Source: an uncultured Bacteroidales bacterium (GTDB lineage: Bacteria; Bacteroidota; Bacteroidia; Bacteroidales; Bacteroidaceae). From it: a stretch of DNA of 64,000 nucleotides. The DNA lies in contig CADAJS010000003.1 in NCBI GenBank assembly GCA_902788315.1, forward strand, positions 235,587 to 299,586, given 5' to 3'. A model generated the notes under the pieces. It saw only the letters and a program-made list of their open reading frames with translations, made no database searches and was not told the origin of the DNA. The position numbers and the translations under genes are program-made. Positions 54,900-64,000 of the stretch are shown piece by piece. Position 1 is the stretch's first letter. The number at the start of each line of letters is the position of its first letter.

Positions 54900-56228
54900 A
54901 TGAAAGTTCTGAAATTCGGCGGCACGTCCGTAGGCACACCGCAGCGCATACGCGAGGTGGCACAACTGGTTACGAAGGGCCAAGAGCAGAAGATAATAGT
55001 GCTCTCAGCCATGTCGGGCACCACCAACACACTGGTGGAGATTGCTGAATATCTGTACAAGAAAAATCCCGAAGGCGCCAATACGCTCATCAACCGCCTG
55101 GAGGCAACCTATCAGAAGCACGTCGAGGCACTCTATCAGACCCAGGAGTGGAAGACCCGCACCCTGCAGTTCATGCACGAGGAGTTTGCCTACCTGCGCT
55201 CCTTCACCAAGGTCCACGTCACCTCATTCGAGGAGAAGGTAATCCTGGCACAGGGCGAAATCATCAGCACCAACATGATGACCAACCTGCTGCTGGAGAT
55301 GAACGTGAAAGCCATCCTGCTCAATGCGCTCGACATCGTGCGCACGGACAAGAATGCCGAACCGGACTTCAACTACATCAAGACGCGCATAACCTCGGTA
55401 CTCAAGGACAATCCCGACTACACGCTCTATATCACACAGGGCTTCATCTGCCGCAACGCCTACGGCGAGATTGACAACCTGCTACGCGGAGGGTCCGACT
55501 ACACCGCCTGCCTCCTGGGCGCCGCCTTGCAAGCCGAGGAAATCCAGATATGGACCGACATCGACGGCATGCACAACAACGACCCCCGCATCGTGGACCA
55601 CACCGAGCCCGTTCGCCAGCTGCACTTCGAGGAGGCAGCCGAGCTGGCCTACTTCGGTGCCAAGATACTCCATCCCACATGTATCCAGCCGGCCAAGTTC
55701 GCTGGAGTGCCCGTACGCCTGCTCAACACGATGGATCCCACGGCACCAGGCACCATCATCAACAACCACTTCGAACACGGGAAAATCAAGGCCGTGGCCG
55801 CCAAGGACAACATCACCTGCATCCAGATTCAGAGCAGCCGCATGCTGCTCGCCTACGGATTCCTGCGCAAGGTGTTCGAGCTCTTCGAGGTTCACAAGAC
55901 GAGTATCGACATGATCTGCACCAGCGAGGTAGGCGTCTCCGTGACCATCGACAATGCCAACCGCCTGCCCGACATCGTGGACGAGCTGAAGAAGTACGGC
56001 ACCGTCAACGTAGAGAAGGACATGGCAATCGTCTGCGTCGTGGGCGACCTCAGCTCGGACAACGTAGGCTTCGAGACGATGGCATGCAAGGCACTCAGCC
56101 AGATTCCCGTGAGGATGATCAGCTACGGAGGGTCGAGCCACAACATCTCCTTCCTCGTCAAGGCCGAGGACAAACGACGTACGATGCAGGCACTCAGCGA
56201 CACGCTCTTTCCCCGCACCAATCCCTAA
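54900..56228 (+). CDS. lysC: Aspartate kinase
   Basis: The 442-residue monofunctional aspartokinase has the kinase signature KFGGTSVG (4-11), a conserved WTDIDGMHNNDPRIV block and C-terminal ACT domains (from about 310), with VCVVGDLSSDNVGF in the second. It makes aspartyl phosphate, the start of the lysine, threonine and methionine pathways. ACT domains imply feedback by lysine or threonine. It is followed by lysA after a repeat-rich 167-base spacer. Confidence 0.95.
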   Translation: MKVLKFGGTSVGTPQRIREVAQLVTKGQEQKIIVLSAMSGTTNTLVEIAEYLYKKNPEGANTLINRLEATYQKHVEALYQTQEWKTRTLQFMHEEFAYLRSFTKVHVTSFEEKVILAQGEIISTNMMTNLLLEMNVKAILLNALDIVRTDKNAEPDFNYIKTRITSVLKDNPDYTLYITQGFICRNAYGEIDNLLRGGSDYTACLLGAALQAEEIQIWTDIDGMHNNDPRIVDHTEPVRQLHFEEAAELAYFGAKILHPTCIQPAKFAGVPVRLLNTMDPTAPGTIINNHFEHGKIKAVAAKDNITCIQIQSSRMLLAYGFLRKVFELFEVHKTSIDMICTSEVGVSVTIDNANRLPDIVDELKKYGTVNVEKDMAIVCVVGDLSSDNVGFETMACKALSQIPVRMISYGGSSHNISFLVKAEDKRRTMQALSDTLFPRTNP

Positions 56229-56288
56229 ACCTTCGGCCCATGCCCTTTGGCCTATAGATTAGGGATTGGGGGATGATGAAAGCCCTGT

Positions 56289-56380
56289 CCGAGTACTCCG
56301 AGCAATCAGAGCACTCCGAGCATTCCGAGTATTCACCCCTAATCCCTAATCCAATAATCCCTAATCCCTAATCCAATAAT
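56289..56380. repeat. Two tandem repeats between lysC and lysA
   Basis: Five 9-base units (56289-56333) are variants of CCGAGCATT. Two 22-base units (56337-56358 and 56359-56380) are built from CCCTAATCCCTAATCCA. Neither encodes anything recognisable. Confidence 0.8.
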
Positions 56381-56395
56381 TCCACACACACCGCC

Positions 56396-57568
56396 ATGGC
56401 CCGAGGAAACTTCCCCACCGACCGCTTCAGCAAGTGGCCTACTCCATTCTATTACTATGACACGACGCTGCTCGACGAGACGCTCCGCGCCATCAACACC
56501 CAAATGCAGCGCCACAAGGGCTACCACATGCACTATGCCGTCAAGGCATGCGCCCATCCCCAAGTGCTGCGCCACATACGGCAGGCAGGGCTGGGAGCCG
56601 ACTGCGTGAGCGGCGGTGAGATACAGGCAGCACTCGACGCCGGCTTCCCTGCCCGGCAGATAGTCTTCGCCGGCGTGGGCAAAGCTGACTGGGAGATAAA
56701 GCTCGGGCTCCAGGCCGGCATCCAGTACTTCAACGTGGAGAGCCTGGCCGAGCTGCAGGTCATCAACGAGCTGGCCGTCGAGTGTGGCCGGAGAGCCGAC
56801 GTGTGCCTGCGCATCAATCCCGAAGTGGGAGCCCACACCCATGACCACATCGCCACGGGACGCGCCGAGGACAAGTTCGGCATCGCCATGCAAGACATGG
56901 AGCGCGTCATCCGTCTGGCCGCAGAGATGCCCGGCATCCGCTTCGCCGGCCTGCACTTCCATATCGGCAGCCAGCTGCTTGTCATGGACGACTTCGTGGC
57001 CTTGGCCCATCGCATCAATGAACTGCAAGAAGAACTGGAGGCTAAGGGCATCGGGCCCGTGGAGTGCATCAACGTGGGCGGCGGACTGGGCATCGACTAC
57101 CACGACCCCGACAGCCATCCCGTGCCCGCATTCGAAGCCTACTTCTCCACCTATGCCACCCATCTTCGTCTGCGTCCGGGACAGCAGCTCCACTTCGAGC
57201 TCGGACGCGCCATAGTGGCCCAGTGCGGCAGCCTCATCGCACGCTGCCTCTATGTCAAACAGGGTACCGCCAAGCAGTTCGTCATCCTCGACGCTGGGAT
57301 GACCGACCTTATCCGTCCGGCGCTCTACGGCGCCTACCACCGGGTGGAGAACCTTTCGAGCGAGGGCGACCAGCAACTGTATGACGTAGTGGGCCCCATC
57401 TGTGAGAGTAGCGACGTCTTCGTCCGAGACCACCTCATGCCGCTCACACGCCGCGGCGACCTCATTGCCATCCGCTCGACCGGAGCCTACGGCGAAACGA
57501 TGGCCAGCCAGTACAATTGCCGACCGCTGCCCAAAGGATATACCACCGAGGACCTCGCCCAAAAATAA
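56396..57568 (+). CDS. lysA: Diaminopimelate decarboxylase
   Basis: The 390-residue fold III PLP enzyme has the PLP lysine K50 in HYAVKACAHP, HFHIGSQLL in the barrel and a typical GGGLGIDYHDPD glycine loop. C-terminal domain motifs GPICESSDVF (catalytic Cys from the partner subunit) and GAYGETMASQYN are present. It makes lysine from meso-diaminopimelate. Slightly shorter than the E. coli enzyme but complete. Grouping with lysC supports the lysine assignment over other decarboxylases. Confidence 0.95.
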   Translation: MARGNFPTDRFSKWPTPFYYYDTTLLDETLRAINTQMQRHKGYHMHYAVKACAHPQVLRHIRQAGLGADCVSGGEIQAALDAGFPARQIVFAGVGKADWEIKLGLQAGIQYFNVESLAELQVINELAVECGRRADVCLRINPEVGAHTHDHIATGRAEDKFGIAMQDMERVIRLAAEMPGIRFAGLHFHIGSQLLVMDDFVALAHRINELQEELEAKGIGPVECINVGGGLGIDYHDPDSHPVPAFEAYFSTYATHLRLRPGQQLHFELGRAIVAQCGSLIARCLYVKQGTAKQFVILDAGMTDLIRPALYGAYHRVENLSSEGDQQLYDVVGPICESSDVFVRDHLMPLTRRGDLIAIRSTGAYGETMASQYNCRPLPKGYTTEDLAQK

Positions 57569-57700
57569 ACCCAAATCGTTCATTAGAGATTTGGGGGTAA
57601 CGAGAGCGGAACAAAGTTTACTTGAACTCTGCCGGACACGCAACAACGACGGCCCCAGGCTATGGGAAAGACGTGCAGTCCACGATGTCGCAGAAAAGGA

Positions 57701-57741
57701 GCGTCCCCTCCTCCATGCCTGACGGATGGGAGAGGAGACGC
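57701..57741 (-). terminator. Terminator of the glycerophosphodiesterase gene
   Basis: On the minus strand GCGTCTCCTCTCCCAT pairs with ATGGAGGAGGGGACGC, with G-U pairs at three places, and CTCCTTTTCTG follows. It sits just after the stop codon at 57769. Confidence 0.6.
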
Positions 57742-57768
57742 AATGGGGGGGAATCTCGGCGAAAGCCG

Positions 57769-59670
57769 CTACTGAGCATCCTCGTAGTACTTCAGAATCC
57801 TGACCGCAGCCACGGGATTATCAGTGGTGATATAGTCGATGTCCATATTGTTCATCTCGATAATATCGGCCTCGCTGTTGATGGTCCATACGTTAGTGGT
57901 CATGCCCAGCGAGCGGGCCGAAGTCACCCACGACGGATTGTTGCGATAGTTGGCAGCCGTATAGTCGAGACCGGTGATACCGAACTCGTGCAGCTGGGCA
58001 GGCGACATACCTCCGTTCAGATAGGCCACCTTAGCTTCGGGGTCGATCTGTGCCAGACGCTTGCAGATATCGAGGCTGAAGGCGATATACTCGACCTTGT
58101 CCTCGACGCCCATACGCCGAACCATGGACACGGTGGAGTCGGCAGCGGCCTGTCCGCGGGCGGGGTCGGAATGCGTCTTGATTTCGATGATGAGCTTGGT
58201 GGGACCCTCGTAGGACTGCATCATCACGAGGAACTCCTCGAGCGTGGGCATCTTCTCGCCGTTGGAGAGGGTGAGAGCCTTGCACTGTTCGGCGGTGGAG
58301 GTTTCGAGACGCACACCGCTGAAAGTGGCATCGTGGTTGACCATCATCACGCCGTCGGCCGTCAGCCAGACGTCGGTCTCGGAACCGTAAACGTTGAGGT
58401 CGAGGGCGTTCTGGAGAGAGCGACGCGAGTTACGACAGGCGCCGGCCGTGTCCCAATATCCGCGATGGGCGATGACCTTACAGCCGTGAGGCATCGTCTC
58501 GACGATATTGAACGAGGTGAGTCCCAGGTCTTGCACTTTGTCCCCGCGCACGAGAATCATGCGGTACATGCCCGACGCCAGGTTGGCGGGCAGCTGGAAG
58601 CGGATTCCCGTCTCCTCAATCAGTTCGGCATTAACCGTCTGCTCGCTGGCTCCCTCGGCCGTCGGGACAAGCCTGATCTTGTCGCCCTGGGCAAAGCCTG
58701 TGCCGCTGACTGCATAGTATCCGCCCGCCTTGACAGGCATGCCAGAAAGATAGTTGACGTCGGTCACCATATCGGGCTCGGCCTGAGCCTGGAGGTCGGC
58801 ATACTCGTCCCAGAGCGCCGATACCTCTTCAGCCCCAAGGGGCTTGTCATATACGCGGGCCAGCACGATGTCGCCCGTCCAGCCTGCCTGTGCACCCTCT
58901 GCACTGCCCGGGTCGCCACCGATGCAGAACCATGTGCAACCCGATGAAGGGAAGACGAGCGAACCGGAGGCGGTTATCGTATTGCGCAGCTCGCCATCGA
59001 CATAGACATAGGCCTTTCCCTTCGACTTGTCCCACACACCCACGAGATGATAGAACCGACGAGCCTGCGGCACGATGCCGCTGGTACACCAGCGCCAAGT
59101 GCTGCTGCCCGTGGTGGAGACGTTGGGCAAGAAGGTCATCTCGTTTTTGCGCGAGCCACTCGTAGTGGTGATCAGGAAGCCCGTACCGCCCGCCTGCATC
59201 GAACTGAAGGGCTTAGCCTCAACATTGGCAAGGGTTCCGGCATAGTCACCCATATAGAGCACCTCAAGCGTATGGCCGTCGGCCAACGCATTGCGGAACT
59301 GGGTGTTGTTCGTATAGTCCACCTTGTAGAAGCTTGAAGCCGTACTGCCCCAGGGGTTGGTGAAGCGGGCCACATAGCGCTGGTACGTATTGCTCCAAAT
59401 GGTGGACGGATTACCATACTTGACAACAGTATTTTTCATCGGGGAGATGTCCTCGGCGCTGCCGTCGGCATTGAAATGCACGTCCAAGAGGTCGGCTACG
59501 GGAGCTTTCTGTGAGGTCTGGAAGGTGACGCTGTCCACGCTTTCTACAGTGGCGGAATAGACCACCTTGCCCTCGCTGTAGACTTTCATCTTCGTGCTCG
59601 TCTGCTGGGCCTGTGCGGGCAGCATAGCGAGCAGCAGGAACGAGAGGATGGATAGAAATCTTTTCATCAT
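57769..59670 (-). CDS. Secreted LamG-glycerophosphodiester phosphodiesterase
   Basis: The 633-residue product has a signal peptide (about 1-21), a short leader module (MKVYSEGKVVYSATVESVDS, about 28-47), a LamG/concanavalin-like beta-sandwich (about 55-290), an immunoglobulin-like region (about 305-390) and a GDPD barrel (about 398-633). Catalytic features are VIAHRGYWD with H402, SETDVWLTADG and MVNHDATFSG. It should cleave glycerophosphodiesters, maybe from teichoic-acid-like or lipid-derived material. Its LamG domain is closely similar to both LamG domains of the next gene upstream. It likely shares that gene's promoter. Confidence 0.9.
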   Translation of the reverse strand: MMKRFLSILSFLLLAMLPAQAQQTSTKMKVYSEGKVVYSATVESVDSVTFQTSQKAPVADLLDVHFNADGSAEDISPMKNTVVKYGNPSTIWSNTYQRYVARFTNPWGSTASSFYKVDYTNNTQFRNALADGHTLEVLYMGDYAGTLANVEAKPFSSMQAGGTGFLITTTSGSRKNEMTFLPNVSTTGSSTWRWCTSGIVPQARRFYHLVGVWDKSKGKAYVYVDGELRNTITASGSLVFPSSGCTWFCIGGDPGSAEGAQAGWTGDIVLARVYDKPLGAEEVSALWDEYADLQAQAEPDMVTDVNYLSGMPVKAGGYYAVSGTGFAQGDKIRLVPTAEGASEQTVNAELIEETGIRFQLPANLASGMYRMILVRGDKVQDLGLTSFNIVETMPHGCKVIAHRGYWDTAGACRNSRRSLQNALDLNVYGSETDVWLTADGVMMVNHDATFSGVRLETSTAEQCKALTLSNGEKMPTLEEFLVMMQSYEGPTKLIIEIKTHSDPARGQAAADSTVSMVRRMGVEDKVEYIAFSLDICKRLAQIDPEAKVAYLNGGMSPAQLHEFGITGLDYTAANYRNNPSWVTSARSLGMTTNVWTINSEADIIEMNNMDIDYITTDNPVAAVRILKYYEDAQ

Positions 59671-59772
59671 TGTTTATACTTTTGTTTTGTATTCATCAGA
59701 ACGCATTTCCCCTCTCCGGGCTTGTTTGCTCAGAGAGGGGCGATGCATTATTCGCTTTCTGAGTGGCTTACC

Positions 59773-62700
59773 TTACTTTACCAGCGTCTTCTTGCCGTCG
59801 ATAATGTAGATGCCCTTCTCGGCCTTATCCACACGCACGCCGTTGAGCTTGTAGATGCCGTAGGCGAGTTTGTTCACCGGCTCGTCGGTAATCTTCTCGA
59901 CGCCAGTGGGATCCACGTTCTTCCACAGCGCAATCACTTCCTCCTCGGTAAGAGCCTGGTCATAGACACGGGCAATGGCTACATCACCCTTCCACGACCC
60001 GTGGGCGCTGGTGGCATTTGCAGGGTCGCCACCGATGGCAAACCAGTTGCAACCGGCTGAAGCAAACTTCATCAGACCGGGAGAATCCAGTTCCTTCTTC
60101 AGTTCACCATTGACGTAGATGTACGTCTTGGACTGTTCGGGATCCCATACACCGACTACATGGTAGAAGACATTCGACTCGGGCACCACGCCGCTGGTGT
60201 TCCAGCGCCAGGTGCTGCTGCCGGTGGTCGTGATATTGGGCAGGAAGCAGAGTTCGTTCTGGCGGGCACCGCTGATGGTCGTAATCAGGAAACCGGTACC
60301 GCCACCCTGCATTGCAGAGAAGGGCTTAGCCTCGCTGTTGGGGATTTCGCCCTCGTAGCTGGCCATACAGAGCACCTCGAGCGAATGGCCGTCGGCCAAC
60401 GCATTGCGGTATTCCTGGTCGTCCTCGAAGTCCGCCTTGTAGTAGCCGGTAGCCGTGCTGCCCCAAGGATTGTCGAAGCGAGCCACATAGCGCTTATACT
60501 CCTCGCTGTAGTACACAGAGGTGGTCTCTCCAAAGAGGGTTACATCCTTCTTCTGGGGCGAGAGGTCCTCGGCGGTGCCGTCCTCATTGAAGACGACATC
60601 GAGCAGCAGACCCTTGCCTGTAACGGGGCCAGTAGTGTCATCAACAAACTGGCTCGGGTCGTTGGTATAGGTACCGTCGGCCTTCTTGCCTACGATGGCG
60701 TGAGAGGGATTGGGCACGGGATAGGGGTCCTCGCCCAGCGTCTGGAACCAAGTGGGGTTCTTGGTGTTACCCTTGTTCAGCAGGTAGCACACCTCGCCGT
60801 TGGCCAGCTGCTCGTCGGTAATCTGAGTACCGGTCACGACTTCGCCATAAGGAGTCTTGTAGTACGTGTTCACCACCGTTACGGACTCGGGAATACGGGC
60901 AATTGTAGCGCTGCCCTCGCCGCTCAGCTGGATGTCGCCGATCTGGAGGCAGTTCTCAATCATGGTGACGCCATTGGTCCAGCCTACGATACCGCTGTTG
61001 TTAATGGCACCTTCGCCTTCCATCACACCGGCGAATACGCAGTCCTTGACGATAGCTGTACCGCGCGAGCAGGAGAGGATACCGGCATGGGAAGCGTCGC
61101 CCTGCGTCGTGGAATATACGTGGATGAGCGAGGTGATGCCGGAGATGTTACCCACGCCATAGATGTTGGCAGCCACGGAGGTGGCAAACTTGTCGCTGTT
61201 GGAAACATCGCCCTTGATGGTGAGGTTACGGACGACTGCACCGTTCTGCATATTGTTAATCAGGGCAGCGCCACGGCCGTTACGATGGATGTCCACCGTA
61301 ATGGTGTGATAGTTGCCTTCGAAGGTTCCGTAGAAGTTCTCCATCATCTGATTCTCGGTGAAGAAGTCGATGTCAGCAAGCAGGTTACCGTTCACGGCCT
61401 TTCCAGAACGGCCAGCCTTGTAGGCATAGTATGCCATCTCGTAATTGTTGGTAATCTGATATACGCCCTTCTCATCGACGGTCGGCAGCAGGCCAGCCGA
61501 ACGCAGAGGCTCCAGATTCAGTGCCTCCTCGGTGGAATAGGTACCGTCCGTGAAGGCAGCCCACAGGCTTTGGATAATTTTCTCGTCGGCCTTGAACTCA
61601 TCCTCAGACATCCTGTCCACCATGTCAGCAATAATGCCGTAGATAGCCTCGGCCTCGTCAATCATAGCCACGTATGCGGCACGGCCCTCCATGAACTCGG
61701 TCCACAATCCGGAGAACGTCTCGATCAGCGCATACTTCTCCTCGGCGGTGGTAGCCGTAGCCACTGCATCCACAGCAGCCTGCAGCTTATCCTTGATGGT
61801 CTGCGGACAGTTGGGGTTCTGGGCATAAGCACCGCCCGACTCGGGCACGATGTTGATAATCGTCTGTGCACGGGCCACCATGCAGGCGAGGGTCTCGTCG
61901 ATGTAGTGAACTGCATCTTCGAGTGCACCGGCATAGAGCAGGTGCACGTTGGCCAGACCCGTCCAGTCGGTAGCGGCATCGGGGTTGGGGTTACGGAAGC
62001 CCACCTTCAGCGTACCATCCGTGACATTGACCACGATGGTGTTCAGCGCACGTCCGCCATTTGCAGCATTGGCCATACCCACCTTGCCGTGGATTCCGTA
62101 TGCCGTCACGTCGCTACTGCCATCCTCGGAGATCTCCAGGTCGAGCGATGCATCGTCGCCGTTCTGGGTCAGATAGCAGTTCACACCGTCCTGAGCTTCC
62201 TCCACAGGGATACGCGTCTCGTAAACGGTGGGCAGGAAGACGAAGTTGTCATTAGCATACACATTGGCAGCATAGTAGGTGCTGTAACGGTCGTTGAAGG
62301 GACGATAGGCAGCATTGACGGTGAGCACATAGACACCATTCTCCAGGCCCGTGAGGGTCTGATACATGTCAAAGCCGCGAGCCCATGTCTCCACGCCATA
62401 ATAATCCGTGGTGTTGCTCTTCGCATAACCCGTAGCGACAGTGCCCGACCATCCGGTGAAGCCGTCGGCAAACGTATAGTTCTTCAGCAGGCTGGTGACG
62501 TCCTGACCGGCCTTGAAGCCATTGGCAACGGCCAATCTCAGCATCTCGTCCACCCAGTTGCCCTCGGCAGCGACCTCCTCCGTCGTCAGCTCGCGCGTAT
62601 CCATAATATAGGAATAGGAACCGTGAGGATAGTTCTCGTTGGGTTCGATATAATCACTGAGATAAGCTGCGATATAGTCGCGGTCGTCGCCCTCGAGGTC

Positions 62701-63756
62701 ACTGTTTTCCTCGAGATATGCGATGGCAGCGTCAGCACGCTCCTTGTATTTTACATAAGCAGCGGCAGAGGCCTCAATCTGCGTGCGGAGGCTCTTCATG
62801 GCCATGAGCTGGTCGTCGAGTTCCTTATCGGTAGCCGTTCCCTTGGTGAGCTCCTCCAGGGCATTCATGGCAGCCTCATATTCGTCGATCAGGCTTTGAG
62901 TAGCCACAACGTCCTCGATGTAGAGGCGTCCCTCGCTCACAAGTTCCATGTATACAGCAGCGTTAGCTTCCTTCGTCTGAGAAGCCACCTGCTGCCAGAG
63001 AGCATCAGCCTCTGCGCCGTCAAGGGCCTTATCATACACACGGGCAATGACCACCTCACCCGGCCAGCTCTGACCGCCACCACTCGCGTCGGCATCGCAG
63101 CCGATGCCGAACCAGTTGGAACCGGTGCTGGCAAACTTGAAATCACCAGGAGCGTCAATGACATTCTTCAGTTCACCATTGACATAGATGTAGGACTTCT
63201 GCTCCTCCTTGTTCCACACTCCGATTACATGGTAATAGATGCCCGAACGGGGCACCACGCCACTCGTGGTCCATCGCCAAGTACTGTTGCCTGTCGTGGT
63301 CACATTGGGCAGGAAGCACCATTCGTTCTGGCGGGAACCGCTGATGGTGGTCACGAGGAAGCCCGTTCCGCCACCCTGCATAGCGCTGAAGGGCTTGGCC
63401 TCAGAATTGGCAATAGTGCCCTGGTAGTCCGCCGACACCAGCATCTCGAGGCTATGGCCGTCGGCCAAAGCGTCGCGGAATGCCTGATTGTTTTCGAAAT
63501 CGACATGGTAGGCACCTGCGGGAGCAGATCCCCAGGTATTCCCGAACTTAGGCACGTTGCGACCGAAGAACGTGTTGAACTCGACTACAGTGCCGTCTCC
63601 CAAAAACGTCACCTCGTTCTCCATGGGAGAGATATCAACAGCCGTACCATCGCCGTTGAACTGAACGTCCAAGAGATCGGCAACAGGAACATCCTGCGCT
63701 GAAGCCATCGTGCAAGCGGCGAACAGCGCCAAACCAAGTAGTAGTTTCTGTTTCAT
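59773..63756 (-). CDS. 1327-residue secreted LamG/GLUG surface protein
   Basis: A signal peptide (1-20) is followed by a LamG-like domain (about 22-260), helices (about 270-420), a carbohydrate-binding-like module (about 425-640, MYQTLTGLENGVYVLTVNAA), more helices, a GLUG/beta-helix array (about 770-1020), a second LamG-like domain (about 1090-1290) and the tail KGIYIIDGKKTLVK. The helical, carbohydrate-binding-like and GLUG modules recur in the 2049-residue protein at 25513. A surface role in glycan or host binding is inferred. The neighbouring phosphodiesterase shares the LamG domain, so the two probably act on or at the same surface. Confidence 0.88.
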   Translation of the reverse strand: MKQKLLLGLALFAACTMASAQDVPVADLLDVQFNGDGTAVDISPMENEVTFLGDGTVVEFNTFFGRNVPKFGNTWGSAPAGAYHVDFENNQAFRDALADGHSLEMLVSADYQGTIANSEAKPFSAMQGGGTGFLVTTISGSRQNEWCFLPNVTTTGNSTWRWTTSGVVPRSGIYYHVIGVWNKEEQKSYIYVNGELKNVIDAPGDFKFASTGSNWFGIGCDADASGGGQSWPGEVVIARVYDKALDGAEADALWQQVASQTKEANAAVYMELVSEGRLYIEDVVATQSLIDEYEAAMNALEELTKGTATDKELDDQLMAMKSLRTQIEASAAAYVKYKERADAAIAYLEENSDLEGDDRDYIAAYLSDYIEPNENYPHGSYSYIMDTRELTTEEVAAEGNWVDEMLRLAVANGFKAGQDVTSLLKNYTFADGFTGWSGTVATGYAKSNTTDYYGVETWARGFDMYQTLTGLENGVYVLTVNAAYRPFNDRYSTYYAANVYANDNFVFLPTVYETRIPVEEAQDGVNCYLTQNGDDASLDLEISEDGSSDVTAYGIHGKVGMANAANGGRALNTIVVNVTDGTLKVGFRNPNPDAATDWTGLANVHLLYAGALEDAVHYIDETLACMVARAQTIINIVPESGGAYAQNPNCPQTIKDKLQAAVDAVATATTAEEKYALIETFSGLWTEFMEGRAAYVAMIDEAEAIYGIIADMVDRMSEDEFKADEKIIQSLWAAFTDGTYSTEEALNLEPLRSAGLLPTVDEKGVYQITNNYEMAYYAYKAGRSGKAVNGNLLADIDFFTENQMMENFYGTFEGNYHTITVDIHRNGRGAALINNMQNGAVVRNLTIKGDVSNSDKFATSVAANIYGVGNISGITSLIHVYSTTQGDASHAGILSCSRGTAIVKDCVFAGVMEGEGAINNSGIVGWTNGVTMIENCLQIGDIQLSGEGSATIARIPESVTVVNTYYKTPYGEVVTGTQITDEQLANGEVCYLLNKGNTKNPTWFQTLGEDPYPVPNPSHAIVGKKADGTYTNDPSQFVDDTTGPVTGKGLLLDVVFNEDGTAEDLSPQKKDVTLFGETTSVYYSEEYKRYVARFDNPWGSTATGYYKADFEDDQEYRNALADGHSLEVLCMASYEGEIPNSEAKPFSAMQGGGTGFLITTISGARQNELCFLPNITTTGSSTWRWNTSGVVPESNVFYHVVGVWDPEQSKTYIYVNGELKKELDSPGLMKFASAGCNWFAIGGDPANATSAHGSWKGDVAIARVYDQALTEEEVIALWKNVDPTGVEKITDEPVNKLAYGIYKLNGVRVDKAEKGIYIIDGKKTLVK

Positions 63757-63858
63757 AATCGTTTAATGTTAGTTAAATGTTTAATTAAAGTATTAATCTC
63801 CGTGTTTCGAATCTTTCAGCATACGCATGAAAGACACGATTTTATTCCTTTGACTTTA

Positions 63859-63866
63859 CAAATATA
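63859..63866 (-). promoter_or_regulatory. -7 box TATATTTG of the LamG/GLUG gene
   Basis: The minus strand reads TATATTTG 102 bases before the start codon, in AT-rich sequence. No clear -33 TTTG. Confidence 0.55.
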
Positions 63867-63947
63867 CGTTTTTTTGATATAAAACATCTATATTTCAACT
63901 CTCATTTAACAAAGTTTAACTTCCTATACCATTACTGAACTTAAGTT

Positions 63948-64000
63948 TCGGGAGCTCTTAACTCGCCATTTTACATTATTTCCCATGACGTGTTCCTGTG
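63948..64000 (+). repeat. Dispersed palindromic repeat element, copy C (cut by window end)
   Basis: It begins TCGGGAGCTC and continues with TTAACTCGCCATT and ATTTCCCATGACGTGTTCCT, as in copy B at 48325, with a seven-base insertion. The window ends before the palindrome. Confidence 0.8.

Noticed and set aside
56337..56380. Telomere-like CCCTAA repeats
   Set aside because: Only two 22-base units in a bacterial spacer; the resemblance is accidental.
60160..63702. A 1180-residue plus-strand open frame
   Set aside because: It is antisense to the LamG/GLUG gene, whose minus-strand reading has a signal peptide and clear domains.

Overview
The window is a GC-rich chromosomal segment from a member of the Bacteroidota, most probably Prevotellaceae. 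The support is the recurrent promoter form TTTG-N19-TAnnTTTG (clearest before gdhA, dnaA, ruvC, hisH and the GH2 gene), the weak Shine-Dalgarno signals, a TonB-dependent receptor with an N-terminal carboxypeptidase-like domain, large secreted GLUG and LamG proteins that end in a GIYxxxGKKxxVK-type tail, many glycoside hydrolases, and a hexameric-type glutamate dehydrogenase. The species cannot be fixed from sequence alone. No rRNA, tRNA, CRISPR array, insertion sequence or prophage was seen.

Layout. 1-2293 (-): GH2 beta-galactosidase, cut by the window edge. 2529-7825 (+): polytopic membrane protein (DUF6057-like), a beta-propeller lipoprotein with a CXXCH heme motif, a ComF-type phosphoribosyltransferase and a GH20-like Tat lipoprotein. 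7993-9330: gdhA, followed by a 66-bp tandem repeat that spans its stop codon, then a terminator. 9813-11485: N-acetylmuramoyl-L-alanine amidase and an MCE/MlaD protein. 11872-18502: dnaA, a nitroreductase fused to a fragment of class II ribonucleotide reductase, folB, a YbjQ protein, a TonB-dependent receptor and a VanX-like dipeptidase. 19063-23077: GH32-like lipoprotein and a carboxyltransferase whose biotinyl-like domain lacks the biotin lysine. 23154-25415: the divergent threonine-degradation pair kbl/tdh. 25513-32562: a 2049-residue GLUG surface protein and an SGNH hydrolase. 33158-35707: an AT-richer pair of paralogous genes plus a gene remnant, next to repeat elements. 35871-41457 (-): M16 peptidase and alaS. 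41651-41998: a MerR regulator. 42074-48176 (-): GH38 alpha-mannosidase, COG0523 GTPase with a His-rich insert, and a DUF1573 protein. 48551-50716: ruvC and a two-domain ABC ATPase. 51366-57568: hisH-hisA-hisF-hisIE, ftsE, lysC and lysA. 57769-63756 (-): a LamG-glycerophosphodiesterase and a 1327-residue LamG/GLUG protein.

The genes fall into housekeeping blocks (replication, histidine and lysine synthesis, alanyl-tRNA charging, glutamate formation, recombination) and envelope or secreted functions aimed at glycans and phosphodiesters. The least ordinary parts are the nitroreductase-NrdJ fusion after dnaA, the heme-motif propeller lipoprotein, the carboxylase without a biotin site, a dispersed palindromic element seen three times, and promoters that carry an inverted repeat across or beside the -33 box. 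I see no clear defence island or biosynthetic cluster.
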